64,000 bases of DNA, from NCBI RefSeq assembly GCF_004403185.1, contig NZ_SOHJ01000011.1, positions 248,001-312,000 on the forward strand, given 5' to 3'. Positions 34,486 to 43,200 of this stretch are shown here, one piece after another; positions within the stretch are counted from its first letter, which is position 1, and each line of letters opens with the position of its first letter. The translations under genes and the position numbers were made by a program. The notes under the pieces are model-generated. The model saw only the letters and a list, made by a program, of their open reading frames with translations, had not been told where the DNA came from and ran no database searches. The DNA is from Cryobacterium suzukii. Lineage in GTDB: Bacteria > Actinomycetota > Actinomycetes > Actinomycetales > Microbacteriaceae.

Positions 34486-35853
34486 TTAGCCGGCTCCAAC
34501 GATGAACATGGTCGCGATGAAGACCAGGCCGGCCGCGAGAAAGGTGATCGTCGTGTAACCGAGAATGTCACGCATTTTCAGCCCGGCGATCGCCAACAAC
34601 GGCAGCGCCCAGAACGGCTGGATCATGTTGGTCCATTGGTCTCCGTAGGAGACGGCCATGATGGCAACCGAAGGGTCGACGCCGAGGCGCTCGGCCGCGT
34701 CGAGCATGATCGGGCCCTGTACCGCGAACTGGCCGCCGCCGGAGGGCACGAAGAAATTCACCAGTCCGGCCGCGAGCAGCGCCATAACGCCGAAGGTCGC
34801 CGGGGTCGACACGTTCACGAAGAAGTCGGAGAAGACGCCGATCAGACCCGAGCCGACCATCATGCCGAGAATTCCCGCGTAGAGCGGAAACTGCAGCAGA
34901 ATGTCGCCGACGTTCGACGCCGCGTCTTTGGTGAGCCGGATGAGTTCGAACGGGTTGCGAACGAGCAAAAAAATGAGCCCGAGAAACGACCAGTTGACGA
35001 TGTCCAGGCTGAGCGTCCCCCCTTCGACAAAGTGGATGACGAGGTAAGCAATGAGCGCCAGCCCTACGATCAGGGTCAGGATGCGGCTGGCATCAAGCCG
35101 ATCAGCGGGCGTCACCACCGCTTCTTCGGCGACCGTCTTCTCGCGTGCATCGACCTCGAGCACGAAGACCGCCGCGTTGCGCCGCGGGGCGACGAGCGCC
35201 AGGGCAAGCGCTACAACGACGATGGTGACTATGGCTGCCGTAATATTCCACGCGGAGAATGTCGTGTCGCTGAGCGGAATCGTGCGGCCCAGCTGCTCGG
35301 CCAGGAAGGAGCCCTCGGTGGCCGCGGTGAGCGGACCCGACCCCGAATAGCCCATGTGCCAGATCACGAAGCCGGAGTATCCGGCGGCCACCAGTAGTGG
35401 AAAGTGCACCGGCACGCCCTTGGCGCGCAGCTGAAAGGCAACCTCCTTGGCGAGTAATCCACCGACCACGAGCCCGAGGCCCCAGGTGATGAGGCAGGCC
35501 ACCGCGGCGACCGTGAACACAAAGAGGTAAGCCTGCAGAGCCGTACGAGGAACGCCGCCCAGGCGCACGAGCAGCCGGTGCACCGGAGTGGTATTGGCCA
35601 GAACGTGACCGAGCAGCAGCACAAGCGCCATCTGCGTCATGAAGGCAAGCAGCCCGGCCAAGCCGTCACCCCAGCTGCGAACGACGTCGACCGGGCTGGA
35701 ATCGGTGAGAATCAGTGCCAGGACGGCCACGATCACGGTCAGCGCGATAACAAACACAAGGGCGCTCGGAATGAACCGTTCGACGAGCGAGTTGATCGGG
35801 CGCATGAACGCGGCGGCCGGTCCGGTGGGGCGTTTATCAGTGGCAGTTGACAC
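34486..35853 (-). CDS. Short-chain fatty acid transporter (AtoE family)
   Basis: A 455-residue membrane protein of the AtoE/short-chain fatty acid transporter family, with about 12 hydrophobic segments. MRPINSLVERFIPSALVFVIALT at the start, GYSGFVIWHMGYSGSGPLTAATEGSFL (about 168-194) and NFFVPSGGGQFAVQGPIMLDAAE (about 382-404) with SYGDQWTNMIQPFWALPLLAI are hallmark regions. It should take up butyrate-type acids by ion symport. Divergent from the histidine phosphatase gene; no beta-oxidation genes adjoin it. Confidence 0.93.
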   Translation of the reverse strand: MSTATDKRPTGPAAAFMRPINSLVERFIPSALVFVIALTVIVAVLALILTDSSPVDVVRSWGDGLAGLLAFMTQMALVLLLGHVLANTTPVHRLLVRLGGVPRTALQAYLFVFTVAAVACLITWGLGLVVGGLLAKEVAFQLRAKGVPVHFPLLVAAGYSGFVIWHMGYSGSGPLTAATEGSFLAEQLGRTIPLSDTTFSAWNITAAIVTIVVVALALALVAPRRNAAVFVLEVDAREKTVAEEAVVTPADRLDASRILTLIVGLALIAYLVIHFVEGGTLSLDIVNWSFLGLIFLLVRNPFELIRLTKDAASNVGDILLQFPLYAGILGMMVGSGLIGVFSDFFVNVSTPATFGVMALLAAGLVNFFVPSGGGQFAVQGPIMLDAAERLGVDPSVAIMAVSYGDQWTNMIQPFWALPLLAIAGLKMRDILGYTTITFLAAGLVFIATMFIVGAG

Positions 35854-36019
35854 GAAGGGTCTCCCTGAGTTGCTACAACGTTGTGGCTCAGGGCGTCTGC
35901 ACTGACCGTATAAAGCTAGCAGGCGGGTCGTCTACTCCCCCGCTCGAGGGCTGCCCCAATCGCACGAAACGTAGACTTGACGGGCCGCCGCGTTCCTGCG
36001 GCACACGCGAGGGAGCCGC

Positions 36020-36619
36020 ATGACCCAGAACGACATCGTTCTTATTCGCCACGGACAAACCGAGTGGAGCATCTCCGGCCAGCACACCGGGCGCACCGAC
36101 GTTCCGCTGACCGACTTCGGGCGCCAACAAGCGGATGCTCTCGGCGAGATGCTCGACGGTCAACACTTTGATCGGGTCTATTCGAGCCCGCTGGTGCGTG
36201 CCTGGGAGACCATGGAACGGGCGGGCTACGGCACCCAGGGCGTGGCCAACGACGATGTGCTGGAGTGGGATTATGGGGTGTATGAGGGACGCCGAACCGT
36301 GGACATCCGCTCGGAAATTGCGGGCTGGAGCGTGTGGGGCGATCCGATTGTGGGTGGTGAATCCGTCGAGGAAGTAGGCGCACGTGCCGATCTCGCCATC
36401 GACGCCTGCCTCGCAGCCGAGGGCCGAGTGGCCATTTTCGCCCACGGCCACTTTCTGCGCATCATGACAGCGCGCTGGATGGGATTGCCCGCCGTCGCCG
36501 GCAAGAGCCTAAGCCTCGGCACTGCAACCGTGTCAACGCTCGGCTGGGAACGCGAGAACCGGGTGCTCCAGATGTGGAACGATGCCTGTCACCTGAGTTC
36601 GATGGACCCGATCGTTTAG
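36020..36619 (+). CDS. Histidine phosphatase family protein
   Basis: A 199-residue phosphoglycerate-mutase-like protein. LIRHGQTEWSISGQHTG (about 6-22) has the catalytic RHG His, SSPLVRAWETM supplies the second Arg, VLEWDYGVYEG the acidic residue and FAHGHFLR the second His. Complete active site; small-molecule phosphatase, possibly acting on a sugar or nucleotide phosphate. Start ATG at 36020 after GAGGGAGCCGC. Confidence 0.9.
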   Translation: MTQNDIVLIRHGQTEWSISGQHTGRTDVPLTDFGRQQADALGEMLDGQHFDRVYSSPLVRAWETMERAGYGTQGVANDDVLEWDYGVYEGRRTVDIRSEIAGWSVWGDPIVGGESVEEVGARADLAIDACLAAEGRVAIFAHGHFLRIMTARWMGLPAVAGKSLSLGTATVSTLGWERENRVLQMWNDACHLSSMDPIV

Positions 36620-36641
36620 TTGCACCACAAACGGGTGAAGT

Positions 36642-36657
36642 ACCCCTAGTATGGGGT
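36642..36657. promoter_or_regulatory. ACCCC-N6-GGGGT dyad
   Basis: A 5-bp inverted repeat (ACCCC/GGGGT) around TAGTAT, downstream of the histidine phosphatase stop and about 215 nt upstream of the ice-binding gene. The TAGTAT core fits a -10, so this could be a promoter with an embedded operator. The G/C-tract dyad resembles CsoR/RcnR-type sites, but that is only a resemblance. Confidence 0.35.
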
Positions 36658-36871
36658 TAGACAGATTCTATTCGTTGGAACCATTGTCGTGGGGGCGCAC
36701 GAACGAATGTGCGAATTGCGCCCGGAGGGCACGACAGCGGGGGCTTGGGGGCGTCACCTACTCGCGAGCCCGGTCAACGGGAGAAGCCCGATGTGCAACA
36801 TCGGCGACCATGCCAGCACGTGGTCCTGTCCCGACTCGCATCGTGCGTGTCTATGAAAAAGGGGAAATAAC

Positions 36872-37645
36872 ATGAGTTCGTTCACACAGCTTTCACCGTC
36901 GCGCAAGCGACTTCTCGGGGCACTACTTGCATTCGGCATCATCGGAGTGGGCGGCATTAGCGTCGGCGGAGCCGTCGCCGCTGAGCCCACCCCGCGCGCC
37001 GCGGTCGACCTCGGAGAAGCCGGCACCTTTGCCATCCTCTCGAAGTCGGGCATCACCGATGTCTACGCGTCCGCGGTCAGCGGAAACGTCGGCGCGAGCC
37101 CCATCTCGGGTGCCGCTATTCACCTCACCTGCCCGGAGGTCGACGGAACGATTTACAGCGTCGACGCCGAGGGCCCCTCCTGCATCGTGACCGATGCAAC
37201 GTACCTCACCGAGGCCGTCAGCGACCTCGAAATCGCCTACACCGATGCCGCCGGGCGCACCACTCCCGACTTCATCAACCTGGGCGCCGGCGAAATCGGT
37301 GGCCTGACCCTCACCCAGGGCCTCTACAAGTGGGGCACCGACGTGAACATCTCCACCGATGTCGTCCTCACCGGCACCGCGGATGACGTCTTCATCTTCC
37401 AGATCTCCAAGGACCTGGAACAGGCCTCCGCCCAGAACGTGATCCTGGCCGGCGACGTGCAGGCGAAGAACGTGTTCTGGCAGGTTGCCGGATCCGTCGC
37501 CATCGGCACGACCGCTCACTTCGAAGGCACCATCCTCAGCCAGACGATGATCGCCATGAAGACCGGAGCGACCATCAACGGCCGTCTTCTGGCCCAGACG
37601 GCCGTCACACTGCAGAGCAACACGGTCACCGCGCCCGTCGAGTAA
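36872..37645 (+). CDS. Secreted DUF3494 ice-binding protein
   Basis: A 257-residue protein. The N-terminal signal peptide (basic RKR, hydrophobic about 13-36) has a probable cleavage after AVAA. The rest is a single DUF3494 domain of the bacterial/fungal ice-binding beta-helix: DLGEAGTFAILSKSGITDV, VSGNVGASPISG, FINLGAGEIGGLTLTQGLYKW and DDVFIFQISKDLEQASAQNVIL match the family closely. Members bind ice crystals and inhibit recrystallisation. The ATG follows GAAAAAGGGGAAATAAC. It has a 252-nt upstream region that may fold. No cell-wall anchor is seen, so it is released or loosely held. Marker of cold or ice-associated life. Confidence 0.95.
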   Translation: MSSFTQLSPSRKRLLGALLAFGIIGVGGISVGGAVAAEPTPRAAVDLGEAGTFAILSKSGITDVYASAVSGNVGASPISGAAIHLTCPEVDGTIYSVDAEGPSCIVTDATYLTEAVSDLEIAYTDAAGRTTPDFINLGAGEIGGLTLTQGLYKWGTDVNISTDVVLTGTADDVFIFQISKDLEQASAQNVILAGDVQAKNVFWQVAGSVAIGTTAHFEGTILSQTMIAMKTGATINGRLLAQTAVTLQSNTVTAPVE

Positions 37646-37658
37646 CTCCGCAAGAAAG

Positions 37659-37699
37659 CACACAGGCGCGGGTGACTTCTTGTCACCCGCGCCTGTGTG
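37659..37699. terminator. Strong hairpin after the ice-binding gene
   Basis: CACACAGGCGCGGGTGAC and GTCACCCGCGCCTGTGTG form a perfect 18-bp stem with a TTCTT loop, 13 nt after the stop. There is no U-tract, but the stem is very stable; it also lies 22 nt beyond the stop of the convergent small gene. Confidence 0.8.
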
Positions 37700-37721
37700 T
37701 GTTAACGCACGAACATCGAGT

Positions 37722-38012
37722 TCAGTGCACCGGTATCCAGGTTCCTTTGACTCGCTCGGTGACCAGCGACGCCCGCAGCTCGGCGACGACCCGCAGATCT
37801 GCCACAACGTGGGCGCCGATCTGCAGGGCCGACGCCGCGTCATCCGCTGTGAAACGCACGATGACTCGGGCCGCGCCGGCGACGATCGTGAGATCGGAGG
37901 CTTCGACCGTGGTCAATTCGGCCGCGGCCGCGGCTGCCCTTGGCACGACCGAGGCGGGCGCGGTTCCCGAGTGCAGGGATTCGATACTCATGGTGACGCG
38001 ATAAGAAGGCAT
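37722..38012 (-). CDS. Hypothetical protein
   Basis: A 96-residue protein from ATG at 38012 (MPSYRVTMSIESLHSG). An Ala-rich stretch (VVPRAAAAAAEL) precedes a beta/alpha segment VEASDLTIVAGAARVIVRFTADDAASALQIGAHVVADL. No known family is recognised; the alternating pattern could be a small ferredoxin-like or stress-protein fold. A longer upstream frame exists but lacks a site. It converges with the ice-binding gene at the long hairpin. Confidence 0.55.
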   Translation of the reverse strand: MPSYRVTMSIESLHSGTAPASVVPRAAAAAAELTTVEASDLTIVAGAARVIVRFTADDAASALQIGAHVVADLRVVAELRASLVTERVKGTWIPVH

Positions 38013-38116
38013 GGATTCAGGGTACGGGTACTGCCCTGCTGTACGAGTCCTCAACGTGAGCGACGAAAACGGATGCCCCACCGAGACACTCAGGTGCGCC
38101 GCTTAGGATCATAGTT

Positions 38117-38389
38117 ATGACTGAAACGACTGCCGCTGCGCCGCGCATCACGATGTATGGAGCGGAGTGGTGCGGCGATTGCCGTCGTTCCAAGTCACTG
38201 CTCGACCGCCTCGAGGTGGACTATGACTACGTCGATCTGCTGCTGGTCGAGGACGGCGCCGACCGCGCCCGCGCGATCAGTGGGCGCACCAACATTCCCG
38301 TCATCGTGTTTCCCGACAACACGCACCTGGTCGAGCCGAGCGACGCCGAGGTACGCACCAGGCTCACCCAACTCGGCTGCATCGGCTGA
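38117..38389 (+). CDS. Glutaredoxin-like (mycoredoxin-type) protein
   Basis: A 90-residue thioredoxin-fold protein. ITMYGAEWCGDCRRSKSLLD (about 11-30) carries the CxxC motif CGDC, whereas classic mycoredoxin has CGYC. NIPVIVFPD contains the conserved cis-Pro. It probably reduces mixed disulfides with mycothiol or reduces small oxidoreductases. A TAGGAT -10-like hexamer lies 7 nt before the ATG, suggesting a leaderless message. Confidence 0.88.
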   Translation: MTETTAAAPRITMYGAEWCGDCRRSKSLLDRLEVDYDYVDLLLVEDGADRARAISGRTNIPVIVFPDNTHLVEPSDAEVRTRLTQLGCIG

Positions 38390-38445
38390 CCCAGCCTCCC
38401 CCGTGCTACTGTCAGAAATCGAAAGGCACTAACGGGGGTCGCATC

Positions 38446-38769
38446 ATGCACGCAACAATCACGACGTCGACGCGGCGCATACCCGTTTCGCTCTGGATCA
38501 GCGCGGCACTGTTCGTCGTCTACTGCGTGCCAGGCGTGGCAGTGAGTTTGTCTGTGCGCGACAACGCGCTCAACGTTTTCGTGCTCCTCATGGCCTCTCC
38601 GCTCATGTTCGTCGGCATGGTCATCTCGGTGGTCGACATCGTGCGCACCCGCAATCGCGGAGACGCCAATCAGCCGTACGCGCGGCTGCAGTGGGTCGGC
38701 CTTGGGCTCATGGTCCTGGCGATGCCGCTCTGGATGGCAGTCGCCATCGTGATTGCCTCCCTGCCTTAG
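38446..38769 (+). CDS. Small membrane protein of unknown function
   Basis: A 107-residue protein with three hydrophobic segments (about 13-35, 41-63, 83-105), separated by VRTRNRGDANQPYARLQ, which should face the cytoplasm. The arrangement is common among small actinobacterial DUF-type membrane proteins, but I do not recognise the family. The ATG at 38446 follows GGGGGTCGCATC. It follows the glutaredoxin gene by 56 nt on the same strand. Confidence 0.6.
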   Translation: MHATITTSTRRIPVSLWISAALFVVYCVPGVAVSLSVRDNALNVFVLLMASPLMFVGMVISVVDIVRTRNRGDANQPYARLQWVGLGLMVLAMPLWMAVAIVIASLP

Positions 38770-38932
38770 CCGCACCCGGCTCGCTTTCGAACAGAGAGTC
38801 ACTGGCTTTATTTCGGAGAATTTTTCCACCCTTAACGCAGAACTATTGATGTTTGGTCACCGTTGCGCGTAGCGTCGAAGTGTTACCCCGGACCCTGGTA
38901 GCGGTTTCGCCCGCATCGAGTAAGGGGTTCTG
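38770..38932. other. Non-coding stretch, possible promoter
   Basis: The gap between the small membrane protein and the LLM-type gene is 390 nt. The first 163 nt contain no gene. They include a TTGATG...TTTGGTCACC stretch and a GTTACCCCGGACCC run but no clear dyad. The only coding candidate in the rest is a 73-residue frame listed separately. Confidence 0.3.
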
Positions 38933-39154
38933 ATGTTTCACACGTTCCTACATCCGATAAACAGGCTTTCCGGCGAGGCATCGACCTCCGTTGGCATAGC
39001 TCTTCCACCGATGACTGCGACCATCACTCCGGTCCTCAGTGTCGACCAGCAATCATCGCCTCGTGTGCCCCCAGCGCACGGAACCCCGCGCAGCAGCTCG
39101 ACCCCGCTCGAAGACTGGCTCGACAGTATCCCGGCGCGCGGCTGGGATGCTTGA
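38933..39154 (+). CDS. Possible small protein (73 residues)
   Basis: A frame beginning MFHTFLHPINRLSGE with a moderate ribosome site (AAGGGGTTCTG) and rich in Ser, Thr and Pro, ending EDWLDSIPARGWDA. No homologue is recognised and codon choice is unconvincing. It converges with the LLM-type gene. Listed because it has a site and fills an otherwise empty stretch. Confidence 0.3.
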   Translation: MFHTFLHPINRLSGEASTSVGIALPPMTATITPVLSVDQQSSPRVPPAHGTPRSSSTPLEDWLDSIPARGWDA

Positions 39155-39160
39155 GCGGTG

Positions 39161-40180
39161 CTACCGCCAGCCGAGGCCAGGCGCGATTTGCTGCACGATG
39201 GTCTCGAGCAGGTGTGCGTTGTAATCAACGCCAAGCTGGTTCGGGATGGTCACGAGTACCGTATCGGCGTCAAGCACGGCGGCATCGGTGTGCAGTTGCT
39301 GAACAATCTCTGCGGGCTCGCCGACATAGCTCTTGCCAAAGCGGGCAAGGCCGCCGTCGAGGTGTCCAACCTGGTCGTGGCTGCCGGCCGCCGCTTCGCG
39401 CCCAAAGTAGGCACGGTCGAGATCGTTGACGATCGGCAGGATGCTGCGGCTCACCGACACGCGCGGCGTGCCTTCATGCCCGGCGTCGGTAAAGGCCTGC
39501 CGGTAGATCGCAATTTGTTCGGCCTGTAGGTCGCCGAACGGCACGCCGGTGTCCTCGGTCAGCAGAGTCGAACTCATGAGGTTCATACCCTGCTCCCCCA
39601 CCCACTTGGCCGTCTTGCGCGTTCCGGCGCCCCACCAGATGCGCTCGCTGAGCCCGGGCGACTGCGGCGCGATGGCCAGAAGTCCGCTGCGCCCGGTCAT
39701 CTGCGGGTTGGCCTCGGCCAGGCCCACACCGCTGATCGCGGCCCGAAAGATGGCGGTGCGCGCCCGCGCATCGTCGGCGTCCGAGCTGCCCTCGGCCGGA
39801 ACGTAGCCGAACGCCTCGTAACCGCGCAACGCGGTTTCGGGCGAACCCCGGCTGATGCCCAGCTGCAGGCGTCCGTTACTGATCAGGTCGGTGATCGCTG
39901 CTTCCTCGGCCATGTACAGCGGGTTCTCGTACCGCATGTCGATGACCCCGGTGCCGAGTTCGATCCGGCTGGTACGGGCGGCCATCGCTGCGAGCAGGGG
40001 AAATGGCGACGCGAACTGCGGGGCGAAGTGGTGCACCCGCACGTAGGCGCCGTCAATTCCGAGATCCTCGGCAGCCTGGGCCAGGTCGATCGTCTGCAGC
40101 AGGGCGTCACCGGCCGTGCGCGCCTGCGATCCTGGTACCGGTTGATAGTGGCCAAACGAGAGAAATCCGATGCGTTTCAT
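39161..40180 (-). CDS. LLM-class flavin-dependent oxidoreductase
   Basis: A 339-residue luciferase-like monooxygenase. MKRIGFLSFGHYQPVPGSQ at the start, ELGIDGAYVRVHHFAPQFASPFPLLAAMAARTSRIELGTGVIDM (about 36-80), and GRLQLGISRGSP are typical of the F420/FMN-dependent TIM-barrel family. No specific substrate can be assigned. It follows the glutamate dehydrogenase gene on the same strand after 50 nt. Confidence 0.87.
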   Translation of the reverse strand: MKRIGFLSFGHYQPVPGSQARTAGDALLQTIDLAQAAEDLGIDGAYVRVHHFAPQFASPFPLLAAMAARTSRIELGTGVIDMRYENPLYMAEEAAITDLISNGRLQLGISRGSPETALRGYEAFGYVPAEGSSDADDARARTAIFRAAISGVGLAEANPQMTGRSGLLAIAPQSPGLSERIWWGAGTRKTAKWVGEQGMNLMSSTLLTEDTGVPFGDLQAEQIAIYRQAFTDAGHEGTPRVSVSRSILPIVNDLDRAYFGREAAAGSHDQVGHLDGGLARFGKSYVGEPAEIVQQLHTDAAVLDADTVLVTIPNQLGVDYNAHLLETIVQQIAPGLGWR

Positions 40181-40230
40181 ACTCGGTGCAGCGTCAGCAA
40201 CGCGTGAGCTATTCCCCCGTCTGCCGATGC

Positions 40231-43200
40231 TCAGCGGCGCACGATGGAACGCAGCAGGCGCACGGCGACCGAAAGCGACGCCATGTCGTCTTGCGCGAGC
40301 GAGTTGACCTCGTCGAACACACTGCGGGCCCGGCCGAGCTGTTCGGCGTTGAGTTCTTCCCAGGCGTGGAGGCGCTCGTCGGCAGCACCGGCATCCGTTT
40401 CGTCGAGCACGGACCTGGTCATGTCTGCGACGGTGGAGTAGAGGTCGTCGCGCAGGGCTGCGCGGGCCAGGGCCTGCCAGCGATCCTTGCGCGGCAGTTT
40501 GGTGATGCGCTCGAGCAGATTGTCGATGCCGAACCGGTTGTAGATCGTGTAATAGATTTCGGCAACCTGGGTGACCTGCACATTCGCCCTGGCCGCGATC
40601 TTGGCCACGTCGAGCAGCGCATACGCCTCAAACAATTCCGACCAGCGGCGACCGAGGTCGTCGGGCAGACCCCATTCTCTGGCCTTCTCTTCCTGCACTT
40701 CGAGGCGCTTCCGATCGGTGCCTTGCAGATAGTCGCCGAGGTGCGCGCGCACGAGCGCGATCTGCGGCTTGTACTTGGCAATCACCGCGCCGACGGGCAT
40801 GTTGGTGCCGTGATTGACCTGCCAACGCACGGCACGGTCGAGCAGACGGCGAATGTCCAGATGGATCGCCGTCCACTTCTCGGTCGGGAACGACGACGGC
40901 AGTGCGTTGAGTTCGTCGACCATCGAATCGAGGTCGAAAATTTCGCGCAGAGCCACGAAAGCTCGCGCGATCGTCGCCGAGTTAGCCGAGGTCTCCTCCA
41001 TCGCGCGAAAAGCGAAGGTGATGCCGCCGAGGTTGATCATGTCGTTCGCGACGACCGTCGCGATAATCTCCCGGCGAAGCGGATGCGTGTCCAGCTCGGC
41101 ATCGAAACGTTCGGAGAGATGCGTCGGGAAGTAGCGGCGCAGGGTACTGCCGAACCACGGGTCATCGGCCAGATCGCTGTCGCGCAGCGCGGTGGCCAGC
41201 TCGATCTTGGCGTAGGCGGCGAGCACGCTCAACTCGGGGCTGGTCAGTCCCTGCCCGCGGTCCAGACGCTCCCGCAGAGTGACCGTCGTCGGCAGGGCCT
41301 CCAGCTCGCGCCGCAGATCTCCCGATTCTTCAAGCCAGTTCATGAGGCGCTCGTAGCTCGGGCTCCAGTTATTCACGAGTACGCGGTCGTTGAGCAGCAG
41401 AATATTCTGGTCGACGTTGTCCACCAACACCAGCCGGCCGACCTCGTCGGTCATCTCGGCGAGGAACCCGGCCCGCTCGGCCGGGTCGAGCTTGCCTGCC
41501 GCGACCATTCGGTCCACAAAGATCTTGATGTTCACTTCGTGGTCGGAGCAGTCCACCCCGGCCGAGTTGTCGATCGCGTCGGTGTTGAGAATGACCCCGG
41601 CGAGCGCGGCTTCGATGCGGCCGAGTTGAGTGAACCCGAGGTTGCCGCCCTCCCCGACGACCTTGACCCGCAGGTCCTTGCCGTCGACCCGAATGCTGTC
41701 GTTGGCTTTATCGCCCACCTGCGCGGCCGATTCGCTGCTCGCTTTGACATAGGTGCCGATGCCGCCGTTGTAGAGCAGGTCGGTGGGCGCCAGCAGGATC
41801 GCCCGCAGCACTTCAGGCGGGCTCAGCTGAGTGGTCCCCTCTGGCAGTCCGAGCACGACCTGCACCTCAGCCGAGATCGGAACGACCTTGGCCTGGCGCG
41901 GGAAGACGCCGCCACCGGCGCTGATCAGGTCGGTTGAATAGTCGGCCCAGGATGAGCGCGGCAGTTCGAACAACCGGGCACGTTCGACGAAGGAAAGCGC
42001 TGGGTCAGGGTTGGGGTCGAGAAAAATGTGCCGGTGGTCGAAGGCCGCGACGAGTTTGGTGTGCTTGGACAGCAGCATGCCGTTGCCGAACACGTCACCA
42101 GACATATCGCCGACGCCGACGACCGTGAAGTCTTCGGTTTGTGTGTCAACACCGAGTTCGCTGAAGTGGCGCTTGACCGACTCCCAGGCTCCCTTGGCGG
42201 TGATGCCCATCTCCTTGTGGTCGTAGCCGACCGATCCACCGGAGGCGAAAGCATCGCCGAGCCAGAAACCGTACTCGGCGGCCAGCCCATTGGCGATGTC
42301 GGAGAAGGATGCCGTGCCCTTGTCAGCGGCGACCACAAGATAGCTGTCGTCATCGTCATGCCGCACCACCCGGCGCGGTGCAACGACGTGCTCGCCATCG
42401 GCCTCGGCCACCAGATTGTCGGTCAGGTCGAGCAGTCCACGAATGAAGGTCTTGTAGCTGTCGATACCCTCGGCCATCCAGGCCGCACGGTCAAGACCGG
42501 GGTCGGGTAGCTTCTTGGCGAAGAATCCGCCCTTGGCGCCGGTGGGCACGATGACGGCATTCTTTACCGTCTGTGCCTTGACCAGGCCGAGCACCTCGGT
42601 ACGAAAATCTTCACGGCGGTCTGACCAGCGCAGCCCACCGCGGGCTACCTTGCCGAAGCGCAGGTGCACACCCTCCACCCGTGGCGAGTACACCCAGATT
42701 TCGTACATGGGCTTGGGTGATGGCATCTGCGCGATCTGTGACGGGTCGAGCTTGATGCTGAGGTACGACTTGTACTGAAAGAAGTTCGTGCGCAGCGACG
42801 CTTCGATCAGAGTGATGAACGTGCGCAGCACACGGTCGGCGTCGAGGGTGGCAACCTGCTCCATCCCGACCCGCAGCTCTTCGCGTACGTCGGCGACGCG
42901 GAGCATCCGCTCGTCGTCGGTGAGGTCGGGGTCGAAACGGGCCTCAAACAGGGCAACGAGGCCGCTGGTGACGGCGGGGTTGGCGAGAAGAACGTTGGCG
43001 ACGAAGCCGTAGGAGTTGGTGTTACCGATCTGCCGCAGGTACTTGGCGTAACTGCGCAGGATGACGACGCGGTGCCAGGGCATGCCGTCTTGCAGTACGA
43101 GGCGGTCGAGACTGTCGGATTCGATGGCTCCGCTGATGGCTGCGCCGAAAGAGTCGGCGAGCAACTTTCCGGTCGCGACCGGGTCAACTCCGGCCGGGTA

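Noticed and set aside
36651-36875. A 74-codon frame beginning MGLDRFYSLEP upstream of the ice-binding gene.
   Set aside because: No ribosome site, overlaps the ATG of the real gene, and no homology; the region is better read as a leader.
40003-41937. A 644-codon open frame on the plus strand opposite the glutamate dehydrogenase gene.
   Set aside because: Shadow of the large dehydrogenase gene; low-complexity composition and no ribosome site.
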